Below are positions 6,957 through 15,322 of a DNA stretch of 19,597 bases, piece after piece. Origin of the DNA: an uncultured Dorea sp. (GTDB lineage Bacteria > Bacillota_A > Clostridia > Lachnospirales > Lachnospiraceae); assembly GCA_910579015.1 (NCBI GenBank), contig CAJTRO010000057.1, forward strand, positions 1,635 through 21,231, given 5' to 3'. The notes below the pieces were generated by a model, which saw only the letters and a list, made by a program, of their open reading frames with translations, searched no databases and was not told where the DNA came from. The translations under genes were made by a program, and so were the position numbers. Every line of letters starts with the position of its first letter. Position 1 is the stretch's first letter.

Positions 6957-6981
6957 TTCGTAGAGTAACCTACTCTACGAA
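6957..6981. promoter_or_regulatory. Palindromic operator O2 (25 bp), upstream of GH31
   Basis: Perfect 11-bp arms surround an ACC centre: core CGTAGAGTA-ACC-TACTCTACG (6959-6979), the reverse complement of the O1 core. It ends 36 bp before the GH31 start codon, so it lies at or just after the likely start of the glycan operon transcript. I could not find a convincing + strand -35/-10 pair between O1 and O2. That 220-bp stretch is AT-rich and otherwise holds nothing I recognise. Confidence 0.7.
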
Positions 6982-7017
6982 AAAAACAGAAAAATCAGTA
7001 AGATTAAGGGGGATCAG

Positions 7018-8997
7018 ATGACACGGGTAAAGGATAATAGTATTCAAATCTTACGCGAAGGCGAACTTGTACAGATAGAAGCATATGCTCCCCATATCAT
7101 AAGAGTGCGGGCGTCAGTGGATAGAATTATAGATCAGGATTGGACGCTGTTGCCGGCTGAAACGTGTGAACCAAAGGTGTGGGTGGATAGTGAGAATAAT
7201 ACCTGTTTAGAAAACGGAGATATCAAAGCAGGAGTTTCGGAAGACGGGAAAATCACCTTTTGGAATCAGACGGGAGAAATACTGTTTGAAGAGCTTTGGA
7301 AAAAGGAGGGCGATATTGACGCCAGGATTTTGAAAGGCCATGTGGGAGGGCTTATACATATCGAGCAGAATATATGTGCATATGAGAAGGAACATTTCTA
7401 TGGGCTTGGCCAGGAAGCACATGATTTATTTGATCTGAAAGGCGCTGTATTGGATCTGTGCCATCGAAATACGAAAAGCACGATCCCCTTCGTAATGTCG
7501 TCAAGAGGATATGGATTTGTGTGGAACAATCCGGCGGTTGGACGTGTGGAGTTCGGCACTTCACAGACGAGATGGGTGGCAGAGGCTTCGAGGCAGTTGG
7601 ATTATCTTGTGATCGCGGGAGATACTCCGGCGAAGATTGAACAGCGTTACTGTGAGATTACCGGGTATGCGCCAGAATTCCCTATGTGGGCGACAGGACT
7701 ATGGCAGTCGAAACTCAGGTACGAGACGCAGGATGAGCTTCTGGAAGCTGCAAGGGAATATAAGAGAAGGGGGATCACGCTCTCTCTGATCGTGTGTGAT
7801 TACTTTCATTGGCCCCAGCAGGGCGAATGGAAGTTTGATGAGAAGTATTGGCCTGATCCGGAGAAGATGATAAAAGAATTAGAGGAGATGGGCGTTCGAT
7901 TATTAGTGTCGATTTGGCCGACGGTCGATCCAAGAAGCGAAAATTTCCCTGCTATGCGGGAACAGAATATGCTGATACGCGCAGAGAGAGGTCCGGGGGC
8001 ATTGATGTATTGCAGAGGTCCTGAAACCTATTACGATTCTACGAATCCCCAAGCACGGGAATTTGTATGGAACCGTGTAAAAGAAAATTACTATGACAAG
8101 GGAGTGCGGAATTTCTGGCTGGATGAAGCAGAGCCTGAAATCACGCCGTATGACTATGATAATCTCCGCTATTGGCTGGGAAATGGGATGGAAGTAAGTA
8201 ATCTGTATCCATTCTATTATGCGAAAACCTTTTTTGACGGCCAGAAGAAAGAAGAACAGGAAGAGATCGTTAACTTGATCCGCTGTGTTTTTTTGGGAAG
8301 TCAAAGGTTCGGTACAGTTTTGTGGTCCGGCGATATTTGCGCCGATTTTGCAAGCTTACGCCGGCAGATCAAAACCGGCCTGCACGTTGCGGTTAGCGGA
8401 ATCCCGTGGTGGACGACGGATATAGGAGGCTTTGACGGCGGGGATGCAGACTCGCCGGAATATAGAGAATGCATGATCAGATGGTTTCAGTTCGGTACAT
8501 TCTGTCCGGTTTTCAGGATGCACGGCTTCCGATACCGCGCCGACAGGCCGGTTGTCCCGCCGGAATCCATGGACAGCTTCTGCCATTCCGGCGGGGCCAA
8601 CGAGATATGGAGTTACGGAGAGGAAGCATACACGATTCTGCGTAATTACGTTGAGATCAGAGAGCGTCTGAGGCCGTATATTTACGAGAATTTAAGACAG
8701 GCTTCCATAGACGGCACCCCGTTGATGCGCCCGCTGTTCTATGATTTTCCGGAAGAAGAGAGAAATTACGAGATCTTTGATCAATATATGTTTGGGCCGG
8801 ATATTATGGTGTGTCCGGTCTGTGAGGCGAAAGTGCGCAAAAGGAGCGTGCATTTCCCGAAAGGCGGGCTGTGGATTGATACAGCCACGGGACAGGAGTA
8901 TGAAGGAGGCGGCGATATTGTGTCGGATACTCCGCTTAGCAGGATTCCGATCTATCTCAGAAAAGGAACAAAGCTTGAATGCAGAATGTTTCGTTAA
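7018..8997 (+). CDS. Glycoside hydrolase family 31 alpha-glycosidase (alpha-xylosidase-like)
   Basis: A 659-residue GH31 enzyme. After an N-terminal beta-rich region ('EHFYGLGQEAHDLFDLKG', 125-142) comes the (beta/alpha)8 barrel from about 220. The nucleophile is D369 in 'NFWLDEAEPE' and the likely acid/base is D439 in 'LWSGDICADF'. Substrate-site motifs 'WWTTDIGGF' (464-472) and 'FCPVFRMHGFR' (495-505) follow. The family cleaves terminal alpha-linked glucose, xylose or related sugars with retention. The W-x-D-E-x-E-P type nucleophile motif and the GH127 partner point to plant-derived oligosaccharides, but the exact sugar is not settled. No signal peptide is present, so it acts in the cytoplasm on imported substrate. 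ATG 7018 follows an AAGGGGG site (7006-7012). It is the first gene of the operon, controlled presumably through O2. Confidence 0.88.
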   Translation: MTRVKDNSIQILREGELVQIEAYAPHIIRVRASVDRIIDQDWTLLPAETCEPKVWVDSENNTCLENGDIKAGVSEDGKITFWNQTGEILFEELWKKEGDIDARILKGHVGGLIHIEQNICAYEKEHFYGLGQEAHDLFDLKGAVLDLCHRNTKSTIPFVMSSRGYGFVWNNPAVGRVEFGTSQTRWVAEASRQLDYLVIAGDTPAKIEQRYCEITGYAPEFPMWATGLWQSKLRYETQDELLEAAREYKRRGITLSLIVCDYFHWPQQGEWKFDEKYWPDPEKMIKELEEMGVRLLVSIWPTVDPRSENFPAMREQNMLIRAERGPGALMYCRGPETYYDSTNPQAREFVWNRVKENYYDKGVRNFWLDEAEPEITPYDYDNLRYWLGNGMEVSNLYPFYYAKTFFDGQKKEEQEEIVNLIRCVFLGSQRFGTVLWSGDICADFASLRRQIKTGLHVAVSGIPWWTTDIGGFDGGDADSPEYRECMIRWFQFGTFCPVFRMHGFRYRADRPVVPPESMDSFCHSGGANEIWSYGEEAYTILRNYVEIRERLRPYIYENLRQASIDGTPLMRPLFYDFPEEERNYEIFDQYMFGPDIMVCPVCEAKVRKRSVHFPKGGLWIDTATGQEYEGGGDIVSDTPLSRIPIYLRKGTKLECRMFR

Positions 8998-9009
8998 AGG
9001 AGGTCATTA

Positions 9010-9060
9010 TTGCGCTTGCGCATGAGTGATAAAAATAAAAAAAGGAGAAGAAACGTATGA
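9010..9060 (+). CDS. Possible 16-residue coupling peptide before the binding-protein gene
   Basis: The GH31 stop is overlapped by a perfect ribosome binding site, AAAGGAGGT (8996-9004), which has no annotated gene to serve. Six bases further on, TTG 9010 opens a 16-codon frame (very basic, many Lys and Arg) that ends in the ATGA overlapping the binding-protein start at 9057. It could couple translation of the two genes. Part of the frame (9011-9022) is the palindrome TGCGCTTGCGCA. It may also be an eroded gene end. The evidence is only position and binding site. Confidence 0.25.
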   Translation: MRLRMSDKNKKRRRNV

Positions 9061-10406
9061 GAAAGAACTTGAAAAAATCTCTGTCACTGTTAATGACTAC
9101 GACGCTTGCGGCATCCATGCTTATAGGCTGCGGTAGTCCTGATAAGGAAGAGAAGACAGAAAAGAGCGAGCCGAAGGTATCAGCAGAGGATACGGACTGG
9201 GAAGGGGCGTCAAAAGCCGCGGATCTGAGCGGGAAATTAACCTATATGCATTCGGGAGACGACTATGAACGGGAAATGTATGCAAATGTATTTGATTCGT
9301 ACATGAAGTATGCGCCGAATGTAGAGGTGGAACAGATGTATGTTCCGTCCGACTATGCCACGAAGCTTCAGACTCTGGCGACCGCAGGTAATCTTCCGGA
9401 TCTGTTCTGGACGAGCGAGGCGGGAGTAAAGGCATATTATGAGGCGGGAATGCTTTCTAATATGAATGATGTCCTGGAAGAGTATCCTCAGCTTACAGAA
9501 GATATCATTGACGGCGTTATGGAGTTTGGAAATATTGAAGGAAATCAGGTCGCTTTTCCGAAAGACTGGACCTCCTATGTAATGTACCTTAATCTGGATC
9601 TGTTTGAGGAAGCCGGCGTGGAAGTTCCGACCAATGACTGGACAGTGGAAGATTATAAGGAGATTGCGGCAGAGCTTACGAAAGAAAGCGGTGACCGCGT
9701 AGATGTTTACGGCACAGCGATCAACAATTACCGTGCCGACTGGATCAACTGGATGGGAAATTATGATGCAGAATGGTTTAAAGACGGACAATCGAATTTG
9801 TCTTCACCGGAAGCGCTGGAGGGACTCAGCGTGATGTACGATCTGGTGAAGGATGGCTCGGCTCCGTCTCCTGGAACGGTTTCGTCAACAGGAGACAGCG
9901 AGGACCGTTTGTTTGTGATCGGAAAGGTTGCAATGTATCCTTCCGGACGCTGGGTTATTCCGTCGTTCAGGTCGGAGTGTGATTTTGAGTGGGATGCTGT
10001 AGAGATGCCGAAAGGCACGACACGTACCTGTCCGTTTATATGCAGTATGGTCTGTATCGCTGAAACAAGTGAGAATAAAGAAGCGGCTGCGAATTTGTTA
10101 TCCTACCAGATGAGCGACGAAGGACTTGCGCAGGTTATGGAATCAGCATTATCCCTTCCGGTATACAGTGATCTGATGGCAGATGACAACTATGTGAACA
10201 CACCTCCGTCAAAGGATGCATTTATTAATTCGGCGGCTTATCTGGGAAATGCGTCTCAGATTGAAGCCTGTCTGACAGGGCAGTGGTCCGAATATAATTC
10301 CATGATCAATGCAGGATTATCGGATGCATTTGAAGGCGTTACGACAATTGAAGAAGCTGTTGAAAAGATTGACGAACAGGCAAATACGACTTTGTTTAAA
10401 AAATAG
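9057..10406 (+). CDS. Sugar ABC transporter substrate-binding lipoprotein (CUT1, family 1)
   Basis: A 449-residue extracellular solute-binding protein. The N terminus is a lipoprotein signal: basic 'MRKNLKK', a hydrophobic core, and the lipobox 'LIGC' with the lipidated Cys at position 25. A Glu/Lys/Ser-rich linker then leads to the binding fold (from about residue 58, with 'LATAGNLPDLFWTSEAG' typical of family 1 binding proteins). It is anchored outside the membrane and would capture the oligosaccharide that the two permeases import and the cytoplasmic glycosidases degrade. AAAGGAG at 9041-9047 sets the start. It is followed by a hairpin before the permease genes. The bound sugar cannot be read from the sequence. 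Confidence 0.9.
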   Translation: MRKNLKKSLSLLMTTTLAASMLIGCGSPDKEEKTEKSEPKVSAEDTDWEGASKAADLSGKLTYMHSGDDYEREMYANVFDSYMKYAPNVEVEQMYVPSDYATKLQTLATAGNLPDLFWTSEAGVKAYYEAGMLSNMNDVLEEYPQLTEDIIDGVMEFGNIEGNQVAFPKDWTSYVMYLNLDLFEEAGVEVPTNDWTVEDYKEIAAELTKESGDRVDVYGTAINNYRADWINWMGNYDAEWFKDGQSNLSSPEALEGLSVMYDLVKDGSAPSPGTVSSTGDSEDRLFVIGKVAMYPSGRWVIPSFRSECDFEWDAVEMPKGTTRTCPFICSMVCIAETSENKEAAANLLSYQMSDEGLAQVMESALSLPVYSDLMADDNYVNTPPSKDAFINSAAYLGNASQIEACLTGQWSEYNSMINAGLSDAFEGVTTIEEAVEKIDEQANTTLFKK

Positions 10407-10418
10407 TTAAAGTAGAAG

Positions 10419-10453
10419 ATGGGGCATCTTGCTGGTGATGCAGGAGGCCCCAT
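10419..10453 (+). promoter_or_regulatory. Intercistronic hairpin between binding protein and permease genes
   Basis: The outer stem ATGGGG (10419-10424) pairs with CCCCAT (10448-10453), and an inner stem CATC/GATG closes an 8-nt loop. An internal CAGGAGG is left bulged. No T-run follows, so it is more likely an RNA stabiliser or weak attenuator that keeps binding-protein message in excess over the permeases, as in many binding-protein operons. Function is inferred. Confidence 0.5.
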
Positions 10454-10484
10454 TTGAAATTATATCAGAATGGAGTTGTAGAAT

Positions 10485-11396
10485 ATGAAAAATAAAAAGA
10501 ATTCCCGCCAGGGACTTACTCTGAAACAAAAGGAAGCTGTAACAGGATATATCTTCATTGCTCTTCCATTAGTAAGCTTGATCATTATGATGTATTATCC
10601 GATCATCCGCTCTTTTTTTATAAGCTTTTTTGATTGGAATTTATTACAGGAACCAACATTTACCGGAATTGAGAATTATAAGACGCTGTTTCATGATGAA
10701 GTATTCAGGACGTCGCTGGTCAATACGATCAAATGGGTGCTTATATACGTTCCGATGTCGGTCGTTTCATCATTTTTATTAGCGCTTTTGCTGGATAGAA
10801 AATTAAAAGGCGCGGGCTTTTTCCGGACGCTGTATTATCTTCCGGTAGTCTGCCCGATCGTAGTTGTGGCGCTCTTATTCGTATGGATTTACAATACAGA
10901 TTATGGCATTTTAAATTTTCTTCTGAAAAATTTATTCGGCATAGATCCTGTCGGATGGATCACAGACTCCCGGTTCTCATTATTTTCAATAGCGGTCATG
11001 TCAGTCTGGAAATGGGCCGGATATAATATGCTGATTTTTCTGGCTGCTTTGCAGGGAATCGACGAAAACCTCTATGAGGCGGCGGCCATAGACGGCATTA
11101 CGCCCTGGACAAAACTGATCAAAATAAAGATTCCATTGGTTATGCCGTCCATTTATTTTGTAATGCTGACCGCAGTAATTGATGCTTTTCAGATGTTTAC
11201 AGAGATCTTCATCATGACGAAGGGCGGGCCGGGTTATTCTACCTATACGGTGTCTTATTACCTTTGGTCAAACGCGTTTGAATATTCTAAGATGGGTTAC
11301 GCCTGTGCAATGGCCGCGGTGATGTTCGTGATCATTATGACGGTTACCCTCGTTCAAAACAGGATCATGAATAAAAAAGTGCAATATGATGCATAA
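10485..11396 (+). CDS. CUT1 sugar ABC transporter permease (MalF/UgpA type)
   Basis: A 303-residue inner membrane protein with about six hydrophobic helices (near 20-45, 82-103, 115-137, 165-190, 222-245 and 275-297). The cytoplasmic EAA loop that contacts the ATPase reads 'YEAAAIDGITPWTKLIKIKIPLVMP' in residues 197-221. It pairs with the next gene to form the membrane channel. A Lys/Gln-rich cytoplasmic N terminus precedes the first helix. GGAG about 9 bp upstream gives the start. The 3' end lies just before the second permease, whose ribosome binding site overlaps its stop codon, so the two are co-translated. Confidence 0.9.
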   Translation: MKNKKNSRQGLTLKQKEAVTGYIFIALPLVSLIIMMYYPIIRSFFISFFDWNLLQEPTFTGIENYKTLFHDEVFRTSLVNTIKWVLIYVPMSVVSSFLLALLLDRKLKGAGFFRTLYYLPVVCPIVVVALLFVWIYNTDYGILNFLLKNLFGIDPVGWITDSRFSLFSIAVMSVWKWAGYNMLIFLAALQGIDENLYEAAAIDGITPWTKLIKIKIPLVMPSIYFVMLTAVIDAFQMFTEIFIMTKGGPGYSTYTVSYYLWSNAFEYSKMGYACAMAAVMFVIIMTVTLVQNRIMNKKVQYDA

Positions 11397-11412
11397 AGGA
11401 GGCGTAAAAAGA

Positions 11413-12246
11413 ATGTCAAAGAAAAAAATGAAAGCTCTTTTTGTGTACATGGGGGTAGGCATAGTTGCGATATTGGTTATTTTACCGTTTGCATGGATGC
11501 TGGTATCTGCCTTTAAGAGCCAGAGAGAACTGTTTGCATATCCGCCTACATTTTTCCCGACGGAATGGAAGATAGAGAACTTTATTGAAGCCGCGTCAAG
11601 GGGAAGTATCAGCTTTTGGCAGATGTTTTTGAACACAATGAAGATTGCGGTTCCGTCGACCGTATTCAATATTATCTTCTCATCTCTGGCCGGATATGCG
11701 TTCGCCCGCCTGAGATTCCCGTTCAGAGATACGATTTTTATGTGCTTCATCGCGGCGATGATGGTTCCATTCGCCATTACACTGATTCCGAGATTCTTGC
11801 TTTTTAAGGATCTGGGATTTTATGATACTTATGTTCCGTTGATCATTCCGATCATGTTTGGAACGCCGTTCTCAATCTTTCTGACGAGGCAGTTTTTTAT
11901 GACACTGCCAAAAGAATTAGAAGAAGCGGCGATCGTAGACGGATGCAGTCATGTGAGGATATGGGCGCAGATTTTTATGCCGCTTTGTAAGCCGATTATT
12001 GCGACTTTATCTGTATTCCAGTTTCAAAGCTCGTACAACGACTTTATGGGGCCGGTCATTTATATTGCGTCTGATGTGAAGTTCACTGTACAGATGGGGC
12101 TGTCTTCTTTCAGAAACTCTTTCACATCACGTTATGATCTGATCATGGCAGGCTCTATCCTTGCACTGATCCCGGTGGTTATATTATTTATCTGCTGTCA
12201 GAAATATATCGTGCGGGGTATCGCAATGAGCGGTCTGAAGGGCTAA
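11413..12246 (+). CDS. CUT1 sugar ABC transporter permease (MalG/UgpE type)
   Basis: A 277-residue partner permease with six predicted helices and the EAA loop 'EEAAIVDGCSHVRIWAQIFMP' region at 170-190. I place the start at ATG 11413, 10 bp after GGAGG (11398-11402). An in-frame ATG at 11386 lies before that site and inside the previous gene, so it is rejected. The operon has no importer-type ATPase (MsmX/UgpC class with a C-terminal regulatory domain). The transporter probably borrows a shared ATPase encoded elsewhere, as is common for CUT1 systems in Firmicutes. The ATPase gene that follows is of the ABC-2 export class and is not expected to power this pair. Confidence 0.9.
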   Translation: MSKKKMKALFVYMGVGIVAILVILPFAWMLVSAFKSQRELFAYPPTFFPTEWKIENFIEAASRGSISFWQMFLNTMKIAVPSTVFNIIFSSLAGYAFARLRFPFRDTIFMCFIAAMMVPFAITLIPRFLLFKDLGFYDTYVPLIIPIMFGTPFSIFLTRQFFMTLPKELEEAAIVDGCSHVRIWAQIFMPLCKPIIATLSVFQFQSSYNDFMGPVIYIASDVKFTVQMGLSSFRNSFTSRYDLIMAGSILALIPVVILFICCQKYIVRGIAMSGLKG

Positions 12247-12269
12247 GACGGCAGGTAAGAGGATGAAGG

Positions 12270-13214
12270 ATGGTTGAAGTAAAAGAACTTGTCAAGAAAT
12301 ATGGAAATACTGTGGTACTGGATCATATCAGCTTCTCGATTGCAGAAGGAGAGATATTAGGGCTGTTAGGCTTGAATGGCGTTGGGAAATCAACGATCAT
12401 GAACATTATGACCGGTAATCTGGCGGCAACAGAAGGAACGGTGACGATATACGGCCATGATATTCTGGAGGAACCGATAAAAGCAAAGAAGGAATTAGGA
12501 TATCTTCCGGAAACCCCGCCATTGTATATGGATATGACGGTAAAATCATATCTGAACTTCGTATACCGGTTGAAAAAATGCAGATTGCCGGAAAAGGAGC
12601 ATGTTGAAGAGGTGTGCAGGGGCGCACAGTTAGAAGCTGTGTATGGCAGAGTGATCAAGAATCTGTCCAAGGGTTATCGACAACGGATCGGGATCGCTTC
12701 GGCATTGATCGGCAGGCCGAAGGTTCTGGTCCTTGATGAACCGACGTCAGGGCTGGATCCAAAACAGATGGCAGAGATCAGACAGCTGATCAAAGAATTG
12801 GGGAAAAAGCACACCATTATATTCTCGTCGCATATCTTATCGGAGGTACAGGCTGTCTGTAATCGTGTGATCGTATTAAATCAGAGAAAAGTGATCGCAG
12901 ACGACACGCCGAAGAATCTATCCGGGAAGCTTACCGGCAGGAGCTTAAGAATATGCGTGCAGGGGCCTGCCGGTGAAGTGGGGGATGCGTTAAAAGGGCT
13001 GGTCAGTGTTCGAAACGTTGAAAGACAGAGGTGTGAAGAGGAGGGGTGCTGTATATTTCATGTAAGTGCGAAGGACGGGGCTGATATCCGCAGAGATATT
13101 TCAGCCCGCATAAAACAGAGTGACTGGCTTTTGCTCGAAATGGCCGGCGCAGATCTTACCCTGGAAAATGTCTTTCTAAGGCTGACCAACGATACAGAAG
13201 GGGGAGGATGCTGA
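12270..13214 (+). CDS. ABC-2 type transporter ATPase (GldA/CcmA-like)
   Basis: A 314-residue ATP-binding subunit. Walker A is 'GLNGVGKST' (34-42; commonly G-P-N-G-A-G-K-S-T), the signature is 'LSKGYRQR' (132-139), Walker B is 'VLVLDEP' (152-158), and the switch histidine is H188 in 'SSHIL'. The 'LSKGYRQRIGIASALIG' stretch and the single-domain length, with a short C-terminal extension that ends in 'LENVFLRLT', are typical of the drug-export/gliding (DRA-type) class, not of sugar importers. With the next two genes it forms a Gld-like membrane complex. Its TGA overlaps the next ATG, indicating coupling. It starts 23 bp after the permease stop. Confidence 0.9.
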   Translation: MVEVKELVKKYGNTVVLDHISFSIAEGEILGLLGLNGVGKSTIMNIMTGNLAATEGTVTIYGHDILEEPIKAKKELGYLPETPPLYMDMTVKSYLNFVYRLKKCRLPEKEHVEEVCRGAQLEAVYGRVIKNLSKGYRQRIGIASALIGRPKVLVLDEPTSGLDPKQMAEIRQLIKELGKKHTIIFSSHILSEVQAVCNRVIVLNQRKVIADDTPKNLSGKLTGRSLRICVQGPAGEVGDALKGLVSVRNVERQRCEEEGCCIFHVSAKDGADIRRDISARIKQSDWLLLEMAGADLTLENVFLRLTNDTEGGGC

Positions 13215-15307
13215 TGACGGCGGTTTTTTTCAGAGAGTTGTTATCTTATTTTATTTCGCCGATGGGGTATGTCTATCTGGCGGCTTTCTATGTTCTGGCG
13301 GGATATGAATATACGGTTATTATTTTGAGCGGACGCGCGGATATGAGCTATGAATTTACGTTTCTGTATACGGTTATTTTACTCTTGATCCCGATCCTTA
13401 CAATGCGCTTGATGAGCGAGGACAGAAAGCAGAAAACAGAGCAGCTTTTGTTTTCTGCTCCTGTGTCGTTAAGCGGGATCACGGCGGGCAAATATCTCTC
13501 GGCGGTAACCGTTTATTTTATGGGAATTGCAGTTACATTATTACATGCGGCGGCGCTGTCCCCATTTACGGAGATGAACTGGGAACTGGTTTTCGGCAAT
13601 TTTATCGGAATTATGCTGATGGGTATGGCGTGCATTTCCATGTGCATGTTCATATCGGCCCAGACTGAAAATCAGATCGTGGCGGCGATCGGGGGTTTTG
13701 CTTCGGTGATGGTTGTATTGTCGCTTAACTCTATTGCAGGACTGGTCTCTTTTGAACCGCTGCGAAAAATATTATATAGTTTTTCCTTTTATTCGCGGTA
13801 TCATGATCTGACCATGGGGATATTCCGGGCGGAGGATTTGTTTTTCTTCATCAGCTTTTCTTGCGTATTTTTCCTTCTGACGGGCACAAATCTGGAAAAG
13901 AGGAGGGGCAGACATAACATATTGACAATCGGCACGTCAGTGCTTTTTATTATTTTAGCTGTGACAGCAAACAGCATAGTCGGAAAGCTTGCAGAAAAAT
14001 ATGAGTGGAGCGTTGACCTGACAGAGGACGGCCGTTATGCAATTTCCGAGGATTCCATTAACTATCTGAAGGATCTGAAAGAGGATGTTTCCATCACTGT
14101 TTTTGTAGATGAAGAGGATATGGTTTCGGGAAGCTATTATATCGTACAGGCATATCATAATCTGACCGAATATGAGAGACAATCCGAAAAAGTGGAACTG
14201 GAGTTTGTGGATCTGGTGGATCATCCGGCTTATGCGTCTCAATATCCGACGCTTGAAATAAATGCTTATGATATTCTGGTGCAGACGGACGACAGACAGG
14301 AGGTACTGGCTCTTAAGGATTTGTTTGAATATGACAGCACAGGTTCAGAGATTACAGCGTCAAGAGTGGAGCAGATGGTGACAAATGCGGTCGTATCGGT
14401 TACTGCTGAAGAGAAAAGCAAGGTAACGATCCTGACGGGGTACGCAGAGCTGTTTCCGACTGATTTAAAGGAGCTTCTGGAGGCAAATGGGTATGCGGTT
14501 ACAGAGCAGTCTCTTTTGACCGGGGAAATTGATGAAGAAGCACAGACAGCGGTTCTTTTCGCTCCCCAAAAGGACCTGGAGGAGGACAGTCTTCGAAAGA
14601 TACGCGCATGGCTCGATCAGGATGGCAGGCAGGGGAAAAATCTGTTTGTATTTTTCGATCCAAACGCGGCGAAGCTTCCCAACCTGGAGAAATATCTGAA
14701 TGAATGGGGGATAGAAACGGGAGAGGGATATGCGTTTGAATCAAACAGTAATCTGTATTATAACAGATTCTACTATCCGGTGGCGCAGTATATGGATATG
14801 GAGTATGCGTCTGACATGACCGGCAGCGATCTGACGATCATGGCTCTCTGCCGTCCGGTTGATGTACTGTTTGAGAGCAAAGATAATTACGAGACGTCGA
14901 TTCTTCTTGGATTTTCTCCGACATCTGGTATAATACAATCGGGAGATACAGAAGTGACGGCAGATAAGATTACCGGAAATGTGAATGGAATGGTCCTTTC
15001 CAGTCACAGATATTATGGTTCGGAGGTTACAGTCTCCAATGTGGCGGTGTCCGGTTCGGCTCTGGCGTTTGGCAAGGAGCTGTTGTCAAGCGGTACGTTC
15101 GCGAATGCGGATTATATTTTGGGGGTATTTCAGAAGCTGGGAGATGTAGAGCGGCTTCCCGGGATCGTGCCCAAAGATCTGTCTGCTCCGGTTCATACGA
15201 TGACGGAGGCCAGAACCAATACTTATATATGGGTATTCTTTATTGTACTTCCTGCGTTAGTCACGGTGACAGGCGTTGTTGTCTGGCTGCGCAGAAGGCA
15301 TGGATGA
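13214..15307 (+). CDS. ABC-2 permease fused to a GldG-like auxiliary domain
   Basis: A 697-residue two-part protein. Residues 1-230 form an ABC-2 permease with about six helices ('ISPMGYVYLAAFYVL' near the start is typical of GldF). A further helix near 236-253 is followed by a large extracytoplasmic GldG-like domain (ABC_transp_aux, PF09822) beginning 'SVDLTEDGRYAIS' near 266-278. A C-terminal helix (about 670-690) and the basic tail 'RRRHG' anchor the end. It corresponds to GldF plus GldG in one chain. I use ATG 13214, 6 bp after GGGGAGG (13201-13207); an ATG at 13208 abuts that site. It is membrane bound, acting with the ATPase upstream and the DUF4340 protein downstream. The transported or remodelled substrate is unknown. 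Confidence 0.87.
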   Translation: MTAVFFRELLSYFISPMGYVYLAAFYVLAGYEYTVIILSGRADMSYEFTFLYTVILLLIPILTMRLMSEDRKQKTEQLLFSAPVSLSGITAGKYLSAVTVYFMGIAVTLLHAAALSPFTEMNWELVFGNFIGIMLMGMACISMCMFISAQTENQIVAAIGGFASVMVVLSLNSIAGLVSFEPLRKILYSFSFYSRYHDLTMGIFRAEDLFFFISFSCVFFLLTGTNLEKRRGRHNILTIGTSVLFIILAVTANSIVGKLAEKYEWSVDLTEDGRYAISEDSINYLKDLKEDVSITVFVDEEDMVSGSYYIVQAYHNLTEYERQSEKVELEFVDLVDHPAYASQYPTLEINAYDILVQTDDRQEVLALKDLFEYDSTGSEITASRVEQMVTNAVVSVTAEEKSKVTILTGYAELFPTDLKELLEANGYAVTEQSLLTGEIDEEAQTAVLFAPQKDLEEDSLRKIRAWLDQDGRQGKNLFVFFDPNAAKLPNLEKYLNEWGIETGEGYAFESNSNLYYNRFYYPVAQYMDMEYASDMTGSDLTIMALCRPVDVLFESKDNYETSILLGFSPTSGIIQSGDTEVTADKITGNVNGMVLSSHRYYGSEVTVSNVAVSGSALAFGKELLSSGTFANADYILGVFQKLGDVERLPGIVPKDLSAPVHTMTEARTNTYIWVFFIVLPALVTVTGVVVWLRRRHG

Positions 15308-15322
15308 TGAGGAGAGAACAGT

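Noticed and set aside
6704..6981. The two palindromes as terminal inverted repeats of a tiny insertion element
   Set aside because: Each copy is itself a full palindrome and there are no flanking target duplications. Their placement at a promoter start site and just before an operon fits operators better.
9237..9791. 184-codon open frame on the minus strand inside the binding-protein gene
   Set aside because: It is antisense to a confident lipoprotein gene, and its composition (many Ile, His, Arg) is typical of a shadow frame.
11386..11412. ATG 11386 as the start of the second permease
   Set aside because: It would encode the ribosome binding site itself and extend into the previous gene; ATG 11413 is well spaced.
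11268..11777. 169-codon open frame on the minus strand across the two permease genes
   Set aside because: It is antisense to confident permeases with EAA loops, and it has no domain or ribosome binding site.
13208..13213. ATG 13208 as the start of the GldG fusion
   Set aside because: It directly abuts GGGGAGG with no spacer; ATG 13214 has a 6-bp spacer and a classic overlap with the upstream stop.
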